Shown: positions 8,752 through 19,413, numbered from the stretch's first letter. The stretch: DNA of 26,000 bases from Owenia fusiformis (GCA_903813345.2 CAIIXF020000128.1:1-26000), one strand, 5' to 3'. The notes: generated by a model not told the origin, from the letters alone. Made by a program: numbers and translations.

Positions 8752-8831
8752 AGAAGGAGATGTCGAGACCTACTATAAAAGCATGTTTGGTCTGTCTGTC
8801 ATTTTGTCTGTCTGTCGGGACATCTCCTTCT
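8752..8831. repeat. 13-bp perfect hairpin with (TCTG)n loop
   Basis: AGAAGGAGATGTC at 8752-8764 pairs exactly with GACATCTCCTTCT at 8819-8831. The loop includes a TATAAAA string and GTCTGTCTGTC repeats at 8789-8817. Confidence 0.8.
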
Positions 8832-8849
8832 ACACCATTTAAAACCTTA

Positions 8850-9115
8850 GTAAGTTGGTCTGCGAAGGTCAGAGTTAAGTTCATTCAAAGGTAAATCAAT
8901 GTCTAGGTATTTGGCGTTTGATGATACTATGGCCCTTTGCGAATTATGATTAGATGAACCGAGATCAACATTAATGTTTCTTGTACAAGGTCATCCCAAG
9001 GTCAAAGATAAATATTAAGGTATTTTACGTTTCAAGACCTTTGGACAAATTCGATTCAATTCAAGAATCGGTCAAGGTCAAAAAATCAATATACTGGTAT
9101 TTTGTATTTTTTTGT
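8850..9115 (-). repeat. Inverted partner of the half-site repeat block
   Basis: On the - strand it repeats the 7925-8345 unit: aacgccaaatacctagacat (complement at about 8910), tgaccttggg/tgaccttgacc words at about 9000 and 9070, and a second unit ending near 9110. Confidence 0.65.
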
Positions 9116-9466
9116 AACGATGTATTAACGTTAAAATGTATACAGAGATAAAATAGGTTAGCTCCTATCGTTTCCTTGTGTATACATTTATGTCTCTGCG
9201 TAATCACGCAGATGCGAGCAGGTAGTTACCAGTCTCACCACAAGGTGGCTCGTTCGGGTCAGATAGCATAGCGGGTATGGTAGAAAGTTCCCTTTAACTT
9301 AAAGTACATCTGTTTTCGTGGTTCAATTTTCATATCACCCTTAAAATGTATCTAATAGCAATGCAAATTAAAATATGTCCAGTGAAAGAAAATGCAATAC
9401 AAGAATAGATATTTTACTATTTGTGATTTTGTAACAATGGGGTTATTTTTTGTATATGTAACATGG
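9116..9466. other. Spacer DNA with small stem-loops
   Basis: tgtatac occurs in both orientations around 9138 and 9180, and CTGCGTaatcACGCAG forms a 6-bp stem at about 9196-9211. No coding frame is seen. Confidence 0.45.
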
Positions 9467-9880
9467 TCATTTTCACATTTTATATTATTACTGTTCATAT
9501 TAATCAATCCCTATTCATCTCAATATAACAGGTCCCTAAGTAGGTTGTTTGCAGTTTTACTCTTTTAATACCATGTTCACTTTTCACCTTTTATTGAAAC
9601 CAGTTATTCAACTATGCAAACTGTGTCAGTTTTATATATCTATTGTTCCCTTATATGGTCTTTCTCACTCACATGTAGCTGAGTTTGCATTGGGTGTTGG
9701 CTTGTCAGTAGTTGTTGTAAGAGTTCATGTTGTACATTACAGAGCATTGTATTTTGAACATTGAAGTTTGAAATATACTATTTTATATATATTTTAATTT
9801 GAAGTTCGAGTTATTTTATTGCCACCCACGGGCCTTCCACACGCCCATTTACATATAACGCATTGAAACAACTTTAAAAA
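9467..9880 (+). repeat. Dispersed repeat, copy B
   Basis: Direct-orientation relative of 3755-4130. It ends in the shared block ccaccca(c/a)gggccttccac followed by cccatttacat. The 71-codon frame at 9549-9764 lies inside this repeat and is not retained in copy A, so it is not a gene. Confidence 0.6.
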
Positions 9881-10735
9881 GTGAGCAATGTCAGTGTTGT
9901 CATAATAACGCCCCTCATACCTATTTATTACAGGTCGTGTAGACCATTGTTGCCTGATTTATTGCAAAAACATTGACTTTTGCACGTTGATGATGATGAT
10001 GATGCGCCTTTTATAATATATTTTATATCTTAGAAGCGTATCAGTTCAAAAAAATACTAGAAGACCTTACATATTTTGCCATGCACTTCGTCTATTCATT
10101 TGGCAATTCAGTTGTAAATTTTATCTTTCAAAGTTGAGTTTTCTTGCAGAAATCGCCTACCCCCCCCCTCCATCCATTTTGTATGATCACCGGGCGTGAT
10201 TTAAGCTGCTGATATTCTTCTTTAAATGAGTCGGATCTTTAAAATCTATAAGTTGGACTCCCTTTATAGAAGCTTTGAACTGAATTTGCAATGCTTAATG
10301 CTGAAATTTTATTGTTTATCCATACATTTTAAGAAAAAATGTATAAAAAATAAGTTAAGCCAAATGTTGCCCTAAAAATTCAGAAAATGTAAAAAATTTC
10401 GAATTTTCTATGTACAGGCCTTGTTGCCCCTTTAAGAAGCTTAATATGTAAATTATCTAATCAAACACTTCGTCCACCATTTTGAAACACTAATCGATCC
10501 AATCTGTGCTAGCGATTCATAGGGCAAGCCATTGGGATATTTCCAGGGTTCGTACACACCTGCAAATATCAGGGAAATTGACTTAATTTTCCAAGTGTTG
10601 AAAAAATAATGTTCCAGAAAAAAAATTAGGACTATGACAGGATATCAATGAAATCCATAAAGTAATATTTAGTTGATTCCACAGGCTAAAGTATGAAAAC
10701 GTATTACATATATCTAAAAATTTTACACTGTCTTG
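9881..10735. other. Non-coding spacer of the 7.1-kb element
   Basis: Contains a GAT microsatellite at 9988-10004 and a 9-C run at about 10160. No exon or RNA gene is recognised. Confidence 0.5.
9988..10004 (+). repeat. (TGA)n microsatellite
   Basis: Five uninterrupted TGA units followed by TG. Confidence 0.9.
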
Positions 10736-10895
10736 ATTAATGAATTACATAGATCTAGAGGCCCTTCAGGAGTGAAAAACCTTAAATTATCAGAGATTAA
10801 TGTTTCCAAACTGTTTTGAAACAAACTAACGTCTTGATTTCAACCTACACCTTGCTCCTTTCTGTCGTATTTAATAAAACAAAAATAGTATATCA

Positions 10896-10955
10896 CGGAG
10901 GGATACGAACCACTCACCTGGGACTTGGTTATTCACTAGCGCCATAGGCGTTCTA
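10896..10955 (-). other. Second tRNA-like module (right-arm mirror copy)
   Basis: On the - strand the A-box word TGGCGCTAGTG is at 10934-10944 and the B-box word GGTTCGTATCC at 10901-10911, both identical to the left-arm copy. Confidence 0.5.
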
Positions 10956-11058
10956 CTATTCTGGATACAACTGACGAGTCGTATTTAAGTGGAGACAAAA
11001 GTGAGGATCATTTTGAATTGACGCTCGGTATAAATATATAATACTTTTGTTCTTTCAT

Positions 11059-11134
11059 ATCGGTAGCATGTTGGCCTCATGGTTAGCGTGCCTGGCTTCC
11101 ACGCCATAGGTTAGTTGATCGAAACCCGTTCATG
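11059..11134 (+). other. tRNA-like / SINE-head module (right-arm copy)
   Basis: TGGTTAGCGTGCCTGG then GATCGAAAC, a full match to the B-box core GWTCRANNC. A TGGC-TTCCAC-GCCA stem-loop lies in between. This copy keeps gcatgttggcctcatgg where the left arm has changed bases, so it is the better preserved of the two. Confidence 0.45.
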
Positions 11135-12167
11135 TCTAACTTTTTGATTTGCTTGTTGTCAAGATATAATAAGTAGGGCAAAATCCAGAAAAAGTAGATC
11201 AAAAATACTCCAATGGAGTATAAAATTGTCACCAGGATTCCGAAATGAGACGAATGTTAACTCGTGAAATCTCGGTAGATAAAGTAGGTCAGAAAATCAG
11301 GATTAATCCGAACAAGGGTCGGGAATTTTCGTCATAAGAAGTAGATCAAAAATACTCCAATTGGAGTATAAAATTGTCACCAGGATTCCGAAATACGACG
11401 AATCGAATCGGCAAACTTCGGTACAATAATGAAGTGCATAAAAACCGAAATGATCCGAACAACGTTCGGATAAAATCGTGAAACAGGTGTCAGGGGCTTC
11501 CCCTCATCTTTCCCGACATCGTTCTAAAAGCCTTATATGGATCTATCACGTGACATTCAAAATGACGTTCCTATATGGTTCTATGGGCCTTATATGGATC
11601 TTTCGAACACGTGACCTAATACCAAATCAAAATCAAAATTTTACCTTGACCATTGGATGGGATTTCATAGAAAATATTCAAGAAAACATATTCCCGTGAT
11701 CCTTAAATCACTTAAATTCGATCATTTTATCTTGATACCTTTTACCTTGATGGAATTTTATGAAAGAAGTTATGAAAACACATCATCATGTAAGGGTTTT
11801 CACCTTTAGCTCGTTTTATATTGACCCTTCAATTGAATTTCATTGAAAAGTGTTTCATGAAAAATATCATCATGTTATGATTTGTATTTAAATAAGACCG
11901 TTTCATCTAAATACTTGCTGGATAATATTTCATAAAAAATGCACTTTAAAAATATTTCAGGATTTGCCTTAATTTATCAATGTAATGTAAGTATTAGATT
12001 GACTCTCAAATAGGGTTCTATTTTAACTTTTTTATTGAAATTAATACTAGGCAGGACTCGCTCTCTAAATAGCTAATAAAAATTCAACCCTTGGATGTGA
12101 TTTCGTTGAAAAAAAATATGACAAGTCCAGAATCAAATGATTTGTCCAGAACCTCTTAAGATCCTGT

Positions 12168-12636
12168 TATTAAAAAAGATTGTGAAACCATATATTTGAG
12201 GTGCTTCAAGTGCCCATGACCGTATACTAAATCCTTATAGTTATTTGATATGTAAGACCTGCTTCAGGTACCCATATCACGGGTTACTATGGTAACTGTA
12301 ACTTTGGCATATATCAATGTTGGTGCATGAAATGTTCTGGAACTATTGAAGAATGTTTGGTGATACTATGTGTGAAGTTTAGTGTTCTAACCTCAATTAG
12401 ATTTTGAGATGGCTCTATTGGCGTTATTTGTTGATCATCCCTTATATCAATAACTGAACTGGAATTTCAAAATATTTATGAAACCAGTATTTGACTCCAA
12501 AAAAGCTCCAAACTAAAAAGCTTAAATCTGGCTTAGTTCAAATGTTTTGAATTCCCCAAATTATGAATATAAAACAGAAATAGTGCATTTCTGTTACATT
12601 ATATATTCTTCTAATTCTAATTTTATACATTGTTAG
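12168..12636. other. Non-coding, ends in a strong splice acceptor
   Basis: Two loose copies of a gcttcaagtgcccat / gcttcaggtacccat block lie at about 12203 and 12262. The last 50 bases are T-rich (attcttctaattctaatttt) and end in gttag at 12636, a good 3' splice site. Confidence 0.5.
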
Positions 12637-12927
12637 AACGAGCCATATTGAGTGGCCAAATATTAATTCCTCAAAAGTGTGTTACTATCAAACCAACCAA
12701 AAAAAATTACAAAATCACATTATGATTATGTAACGAACATTCCAATTGGTCGTCATTCGTATTATAATTTGAATCTTCAGAATCCTGAAGCAGGAAGCAG
12801 AACCACTGTTGAATATCGTAACCTTCAGCATCAACATAGTCTTCCAATAGAGTACATTGACAACACGAGGGTTGATGATTCAATTACTCATAAAGGAACA
12901 TCAAGCAGGTATTGTCTTTTAAAGTGA
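12637..12927 (+). CDS. Candidate exon: tyrosine-rich, receptor-tail-like segment with an A8 frame break
   Basis: From about 12679 a frame runs to TGA at 12925-12927 with a protein-like composition: polar and rich in Y, N, Q and H. Tyrosine motifs are HYDYVTN, SYYNLN, EYRNLQ and EYIDNT. YYNL and YRNL fit the pYxN pattern bound by Grb2-type SH2 domains, so a cytoplasmic receptor tail is a reasonable inference. The strong acceptor at 12636 would place the start in another frame (RAILSGQILIPQKC...), which joins the tyrosine-rich frame if the A8 run at 12699-12706 had one A fewer. So the exon is either frameshifted, wrongly read at the homopolymer, or begins at the weaker AG at 12676-12677. It may end at a donor at 12912 (GTATTG) or at the TGA. 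The gene family is not recognised. Confidence 0.4.
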
Positions 12928-12963
12928 GTCAGTGGGCTTACCACTGTGGTTTTTAATAGAAAA

Positions 12964-13412
12964 GTGCACTTAGATCAGAATTAAACAGATTACTTCTATA
13001 ATCATGATGATCTTATATATTTCACCGTAATGTCTGCAATGTAATATCTGGTATTGTTGAATACCTTACTCAATTACCCCTCTAAAAGTTTTTTTTCGAT
13101 ATTTTCTGATAACTCGTTATTTTTTCTTTTGAAAGAAATGTTTGGTGCACTTAGATCAGAATTAAACAGATTACTTCTATAATCATGATGATCTTATATA
13201 TTTCACCGTAATGTCTGCAAATTTTTTTTATAAGACAAAGTTGCAGGTGTTGGGGAGGGGGCTTTGGACCCTCTGTCGATTAGGAACTACCTTTATGTTT
13301 GATTTCAATAATATTGGTATTGTTGTAAACCTTACTCAATTACCCCTCTAAACGTTTTTCTCGATATTTTGTGATAATTCGTTATTTTTTCTTTTGAAAG
13401 AAATGTTTGGTG
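12964..13412 (+). repeat. 181-bp tandem duplication with an 85-bp insertion in copy 2
   Basis: gtgcacttagatcagaatta recurs at 12964 and 13145 and the following ~70 bp are identical. ggtattgtt...cttactcaattacccctct recurs at 13050 and 13316. The extra ~85 bp in copy 2 lies at about 13217-13301 and contains a G-rich block (ggtgttggggagggggcttt). Confidence 0.9.
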
Positions 13413-13910
13413 CCAAAATAATAGTCAAAACTTTTCTTAACTGAACTAATGCACTTCAAAGATAGCAGGTACTGTGAGAACAAATTGGAATCAATTGAAC
13501 GTGCAATTGAATTATCAACAATTTCCAATTCAACTTGCATTTTGTCTTTACTATTCATATTTCTAGATATATAGGGTGTCAACTAAGCATATGACTATCA
13601 GTTATTCAGTAGGGCAATAAATAAATGCTTTATTTGATAGATTACGAAAATTTTGGTCTATGCTTTTGCCAACAACCACCTAGCAAAGGCATATTACTAG
13701 TGTTGTTGTTGAATTAAACGCTCATGCGCTGTTACCCCGTATTTTTCCGTACTCACTCTGTAGCTTTTCGAGTCCAAATGCATGCACTCTGCAAGACCCG
13801 GTGGATCCGTAAGCGTCTTCTGCTGTTAACTCCCGCCTATTATGGAAACCATAATGAGATACAATGCATGCGCAGAGAACAAGCTTGAGATTTAGAAACA
13901 AGATGTAAAA
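13413..13910. other. No gene recognised
   Basis: AT-rich, then a more GC-balanced stretch from about 13715. The - strand frame at 13382-13582 has no recognisable motif. Confidence 0.5.
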
Positions 13911-14110
13911 TTAATGAGGCAACCATGCAGCACTGCTTCGCAACCATATCCATCTGGAGCATCTCTCTGCTACTGCTCCGATTTCTGTACTTGCTCTTTT
14001 CCTCTTGGTAGATGGCATTCCAAGGGATTTCAGCATCCAGGTCACTGACTTCCTGGCAAATCCTCTGCATCCTACTTCCACTGGGAAGTAATCCAATAAG
14101 TGAGATTGGA
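13911..14110 (-). pseudogene. C-terminal tail of a non-LTR retrotransposon reverse-transcriptase ORF
   Basis: The - strand frame ending at a TAA (13911-13913) reads YFPVEVGCRGF, then KSLGMPSTKRK, then AERCSRWIWLR. The pattern P-V-E-V-G-C-R-G-F, a short basic linker, then AE-x-x-S-x-W-I-W is one I recall from the tail following the RT domain in LINE ORFs of corals and other invertebrates. The upstream RT core is absent and no poly-A or target duplication is seen, so this is a fragment. The overlapping 106-codon frame at 13840-14160 is its shadow. Confidence rests on motif memory and not on a search. Confidence 0.5.
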
Positions 14111-14454
14111 AAATGGGGAGGGGGAAAATATGATATCAGAAAGGATGAGATAATCATCATAATCCTGTAACCGCAGTTTGCACAATTACTCAGAAATAAT
14201 TCAAATATTCATTTAAAAAGGTGTTTAAATAAAAAACACTTTTTTCTTTAGATTCTTGAATAGAACATAATTCGCGAACATTTGCCACAAACTTTATTTT
14301 ACATTTGAAAATCAATAACATAATCAATGGCTCAATCTGAGGCGTTGGAATACGTTATAAAATGTTTAACATTTCTCCAGTGTACTAATGTTGGAAATGC
14401 CTCGTGCATATGTAAATATACTAAGATACTATAATGTCACGGGAGCCTCTAACT

Positions 14455-15150
14455 TACTCATCAAGCAGCGAGGAGCTTCCCCTGACACTGAGAAGCCGTA
14501 CGGAACAGAGATGAGTCACATTGAGCATGTGGAACTCCAAGCAGTAGACGGGAGTCTCAAACCAACTAATAGAGTGATGAAGAGCATCCATAGATACTAG
14601 GAAGCCAAACAGAACAGAGAGGAGTCACATCAAACCAGGTGGAACTCCAAGGAGCATCCAAAAGCCTCAAAATGACTCATTTAGAAGTGAGGAGCTTCCG
14701 CATAAGGCGAGTAGCCGTACAACGCCAGACAGGCCTCCTAAGGGTAAGAAGAGTCTTCAAGGAGCAGCCGAGAGCCTCCAGAAAACTCATCTAGCAATGA
14801 GGAGCTTCCCCATACGGCGAAGAGCCGTACAACGCCAGACAGACTTCCTAAGGTAAGAAGAGACTCCAAGGAGCAGCCAGGAGCCTCCAGAAGACTCATT
14901 TAGCAGTGAGGAGCTTCCCTATATGGTGAGGAGCCGTACAACGCCAGACAGGCCTCCAAGGGGTAAGAGGAACTTCCAAGGAGAAGCCGGGAGCCTCCAA
15001 AAGACTCATCTAGCACTGAGGAGCTTCCCAATACTGCAGGGAGCCGAACACCGCCAGACAGACTTTCTAGAGGAAAGAAGAGCCTCCAAGGAGTAGCTGA
15101 GAGCCTCCAAAAGACTTATCTAAAAGGAGCTCATTGATAGTCGGAGAGCT
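14455..15150 (+). repeat. Minisatellite, period ~110 bp, about six units
   Basis: gaggagcttcc starts at 14470, 14689, 14799, 14908 and 15018, giving spacings of 219 (two units), 110, 109 and 110. Each unit also contains agccgtacaacgccagacag and ggagcctccaaaagactcat. Units at 14689-15017 are closest; the outer ones are diverged. The period is not a multiple of three, so it is not a protein repeat. It is noticeably richer in G and C than its surroundings. Confidence 0.9.
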
Positions 15151-17775
15151 TCAGCCAGACACTAATATTAAAGCTGTATATGGCAGAAAAGTACCAAAAA
15201 AATTCACAGGGAACAGAAACGGCCACTACCAATAATAAAAAAGACTATAAAGAGACATTTTAATCAACATGAGAGACATTTTAAGTGCTATTTAGTTGTT
15301 ATATTTATTGTGTTAGAATATAAGTGTAGAAAATAAGTCCAATCATGTTATCGCTTCAACCAGTTCACCAAACCCGAGTTGGACCCACATAGAAGTAAAG
15401 TCAAGTAATAAAACTCATCACTTTGAGGTTTTTTGGGGAAAACGCCGAACGCGACATTATTCATAACGTAATCTAAAAACCGTCACACCGACACACCGCC
15501 ACCTAGCGTACAAAAAGTTAGACAATTCAATTTTCTATATACAAATATTTTTTGGTGAATCTTTCACTTGATATATGTCCTGAAATCAGATTTTCCCCGA
15601 ACCCACCATTTCCAATTGGTTTACATGGGAATGACGATTTTCAGAAATTCATCAGATTTATCATCAATTTTCGACCTATTGTAATTGAGGTACACAATTT
15701 GGAATATTTTGAGACATTGGAAATTAAATCAAGTTACATTTCCATCAAAAATATAAGTATATTCCTCGCAGCTTATGTAAATAAAAATTCAAACATAAAG
15801 AGACTTACGTAGGTCAAAGAGGGGGCTAAACTTTTGGAGAGGAGTGAACTTAGTGTTTGAGGGAGGGTCTTTGATTCAAGACTCGCCACTATTGTCAATT
15901 TATGGCAGCGTTTTATCAATTTAGCAGCCATATTAATGAGTCAAGTTTCAAATAACAATGTTGATACATAACACGTCCTCGTTCCGGGTTCGACTCTAGG
16001 CCCGAAGGGTTACCCGAGCACTCAAAACCATTTTTTGAAAGAAGCTTATTTTTTAACTATAAGTCAGAATCAAATTTGATTCAGTTCACAGGCAGTATTT
16101 TTTACTGTCAAAACAATTTCAACTGGTTCAAGCCTTACTGTACTAGAGCGTCTTCAGGCTCTCTGTAGTTTTTGCTGTACCATCAAATCGTTTATTTAAT
16201 ATAGTACAACTATCTGAATCAGGCAAGGGCGTTACAATACCAGGGAATTAATCGGTTCGTGCAGTACATGTTTGTGATAGCGCCCTCTGCAGACCACTTG
16301 TCATATTTTCCTGGGGAATCCTAGATTTCAAAGTCTCGGTCTTTTATTGTGTCAAATGTAAACATTATTTTGCAGACAGAAAATTGACAGATTATCTTTT
16401 AACTTTCAGCTTTTTGATGTTTAAATATTCTATATTTCTACCGGCCTTCTTGCTGAATATCATATAATGTTAAAACTTGATTTGGACCATTGCCTGATTG
16501 ATCCATTCTGAAATTTTGTTTGTGATTCATGTTTGATTGGTAAGAAAAATAATTCGTATTGGTTTCGAGCGAAGTCAAAATGTTACAGCAAATAAATTAT
16601 AATGTCGAGTTTGCATCATGTTAAATTCTGCAACGCCCCCCCTCATGACACTTACTTTACCACCGACCTTTACCCCTTTGCTGATTCGTAAGTGAGGTAT
16701 GCCCGGAGGTATGCTAGGTTGGGGCCCGGGGGTTGGGGGTTCGTGCCACAGTCGTAGATCAGTCTTACTTCAAATGTCTAATCCAATCTTGACCTCCAGA
16801 GGTACCTGGTGGGAAAGTTATCTTCTTCCAAGCTCTCTGGAAATTCCGGTAATTGGCTAGAGACTCGAGTAAGTGGGAAGTGGAATAAAGAATGGACGGG
16901 GCCAGGGGATTGATGACCCTACCAGCCCAACCAATTCGAAAGCATACAAATAAGAGACAAACACACCCAGGCTCCAGGCCATGAATGGAAATATAAAACT
17001 ATTTAGGGCACAAAATGGTATTTAATAGACCGATATTTAGTGTATCCGCCATGTATTGAAGGTAAAACAATCTGCATTATTGTTACTTCTATCAATACAT
17101 GGATTGTGCAATGGAAAAGCAATGGCACAATCAAAAATGTGCACATCAATCGTGAATATCTCTCGGTTCAAAGCTTATTTCCAACAGAATCGTGTCAAAA
17201 TATGTTAGTCCAGTAAAACCATGGCAAAAATTGACAAATGAAGGAAAAAATTGCAAAGGTATTTAGACCTAGTGTAATCAATGCATAACGATGGGTCAAA
17301 ACACATATCAAAAATCTGATGTCTAGGAGAGATTGTTAGTATAAGTAATGACATTATGTTCAATTTGAATTGTTTTCACAATTCAAGTTTTAATGTACTT
17401 GTAAAAACTTATTTATATCTACTTCCATTGTGTCTCAATCTTTCTGATATAAAATTGTTTGTAAGAGTCTTGTACAAATAAGTCTCCAAATTTTGGGATT
17501 TGGTATTATGCCATTGCATGCTAGCATCAAATGAAAAATAGCATCGTTGGGGAAGTTGGAATTAGAGCTGTTCTTTTTAAGATTGCTTTGGAATTGGAAA
17601 TTTATATTTTTGCTCAAGCTATGATATGTGTTTCACATAAAAAATCTACTGGTGGACATTGGAACAAGTGACCTTAGAACAATGTAGAGATAAACAAGTA
17701 TAAGATGACATTGTATGTGTCTCATGCATTACAAAAAGTGGTACTGACGTATAACTCATCTCTTATGACCATCTT
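15151..17775. other. Long interval without a supported gene
   Basis: I see no convincing exon. The 86-codon frame at 15552-15812 starts at GTG, has no splice context and has ordinary AT-rich composition. A lone B-box-like ggttcgactct sits at about 15989 in a GC-richer patch (gttccgggttcgactctagg). A G-rich string lies at 16718-16739. The remainder is AT-rich and unassigned. Confidence 0.45.
16718..16739 (+). other. G-rich string with possible G-quadruplex
   Basis: Runs of 2, 4, 5 and 5 Gs separated by TT, CCC and TT. Confidence 0.4.
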
Positions 17776-18291
17776 AGGCACTAGAAGTAGTAAGACTCTG
17801 GAGGATGTATTCATCTTAGACTTTGGAGGCTATACCATCTTAGATTCTGGAGGCTGTGCCCCTTTAAGATTCTGGAGGATGTATTCATCTTAGACTTTTG
17901 AGGCTGTACCATCTTAGATTCTGGAGGCTGAGGCTGTACCCATCTTGAGAAACTCGAGACTGTACCATCTTAGATTCTGAAGGATGTATTAATCTTAAAC
18001 CCTGGAGGCTGTACCATCTTAGATTCTGAAGGATGAATTTATCTTAGACTCTAGAGGCTGTGCTATCTTAGATTCTGGAGGATATATTCATCTTAGACTT
18101 CAGAGGCTGTACCATCTTAGGTTCTGGAGAATGTATTCATCTAAGACTTTGGAGACTGTACCATCTTAGATTCTGGAGGCCGAGGTTGTACCCATCTTGA
18201 GACTCTTGAGACTGTACCATCTTAGCTTCTGAAGGATGTATTCATCTTAAACCCTGGAGGCCATACCATCTTAAATTCTGGAGGATGTAGA
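17776..18291 (+). repeat. Minisatellite of alternating 24/25-bp monomers with ~252-bp higher-order period
   Basis: Two monomer types alternate: ggaggatgtattcatcttag (25 bp with acttt) and ggaggctgtaccatcttaga (24 bp with ttct). About 21 monomers are present. A marker monomer (ggaggctgaggctgtaccca / ggaggccgaggttgtaccca) recurs at 17923 and 18175, a 252-bp offset, and its neighbours match in order, so a ten-monomer block was duplicated. The frame at 17705-17893 is an artefact of the array. Confidence 0.9.
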
Positions 18292-19411
18292 ACATTAGAA
18301 TATTCTGTTCATCGCCAAAATTATATTTTATTTTATTTTACACAATCATTGGCACAATAATATGTTGAAGATTTGGTTGATGTACCTCTTCTTTAAAAGG
18401 ATGACGTTGCGCTCATCCTGACCCTAAAACTGGCCCTAGAAAATGAACAAATTATAAGAACTTTTTTTGCTGACAAACAAATAAACCTACAGTCCTGATA
18501 TTCATAGTGTCTAATGTCTGATAGTAGGAAAACTCATAAGCACTAAAAAGCATACAAGGTAAGGTCATGAACACACACAAAAATGAAATTTTCTCAATAT
18601 TTTCAAACTTTCCTCTATGAAACTATCAAATTTGATATCTTTCTAATACATACATGAAAAAAACAAGGGAAACTTTAAAAATAAAGTAGTGTGATAATTT
18701 TTTACAAATATATTGTTGTCATTTTGGGGGGTCATTGAGGGGGGGTATCTTCAGCACGAAAATTCATAGTCTTCCACCACTTAGATTTTTCTACATTTTG
18801 ATATGTTTTTTTACTCACCAAGACACATTGATTTCACCAGGTTTAAAACCTTTGCAATTTTGACCTTTATTTTCGAGTTTTTTACTGGACTATGTGTCTG
18901 AGTGACAGTTATACATTATAAGATCGCAAACTCTTACCAATTATCAGCCGAATGGCTCATTTTCAACGAAATGTTCTTAAGTTGACAGCCCTGGGTCGCG
19001 CCTGTGACGAAAACAAGCTTGAATATCCTTCCCCTAATAATATTGGATAATCACATTTATGCGTGCGCGCGCAGCTCATCCGCTGAACGAAACGCCACTT
19101 CCCGCTGAAATCACCGGGTATTGATTTTTACATTGAATCAGATAGTCTTGTATTTCGAATGATCTACGAAAATAAATTGAGAAAAAGTACATTAAAAAGC
19201 TTGTAAATCAATCGCGACTCGCAATGAGATTGTCATCCATGTCTGGGCAAAAAGGCAGAGTTTGCGAAAATTACGAGAATCTTGTAGAAAAGTACTTGAA
19301 TTCCTGCTTTCGCTTGGGCATATCCGGGCAACTTGGGAGTTTTCCCTCCGAATCAAATCGGAAGTTTCAATTTTGAATGACATTTATTGCAAATTTGCAA
19401 GGCTCGCCCAA
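18292..19411. other. No gene recognised
   Basis: AT-rich, with two G runs (ggggggtcattgaggggggg at 18725-18745) and a short alternating gcgtgcgcgcgcagc at about 19061-19075. The - strand frame at 19192-19383 has no recognisable motif. Confidence 0.5.
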
Positions 19412-19413
19412 TA

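Larger units (their letters stand above)
5077..12167. mobile_element. 7.1-kb foldback-like element with ~1.4-1.5-kb inverted terminal arms
   Basis: Arms at 5077-6579 and 10736-12167 are reverse complements over almost their whole length at high identity. The outer ends read ACAGGATCTTAAGAGGTTCT and its complement, both next to TA (5075-5076 and 12168-12169), compatible with a TA target duplication, though the match extends one base further out. The right arm lacks 79 bp present in the left arm between two GAATATG copies (5545 and 5624), a deletion between short direct repeats. The 4.16-kb spacer shows no transposase, polymerase or integrase frame, so the element looks non-autonomous. Polintons also have long arms but are larger and carry many genes, which are not seen here. 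Confidence 0.85.
10736..12167 (-). repeat. Right arm of the 7.1-kb element
   Basis: 1432 bp, the reverse complement of 5077-6579. It has a 79-bp deletion relative to the left arm near 11694. The 73-codon frame at 11478-11699 is a shadow of the arm. Confidence 0.9.

Noticed and set aside
8770-8781. TATAAAA string as a promoter
   Set aside because: It lies in the loop of a repeat hairpin with no downstream gene.
5077-12167. Polinton/Maverick or virus-derived element
   Set aside because: Long arms fit, but no polymerase, integrase, ATPase or capsid frame is visible in the spacer.
14388-14600. 70-codon frame at the start of the minisatellite
   Set aside because: The 110-bp period is not a multiple of three and the frame is not kept in later units.
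15552-15812. 86-codon + strand frame
   Set aside because: GTG start, no clear acceptor or donor, plain AT-rich composition; open length is not surprising here.
15975-16010. B-box-like ggttcgactct in a GC-richer patch
   Set aside because: No A-box at the proper distance and no cloverleaf; kept only as a remark.
14455-18291. CRISPR array
   Set aside because: The repeats are head-to-tail minisatellites without unique spacers, in animal DNA.
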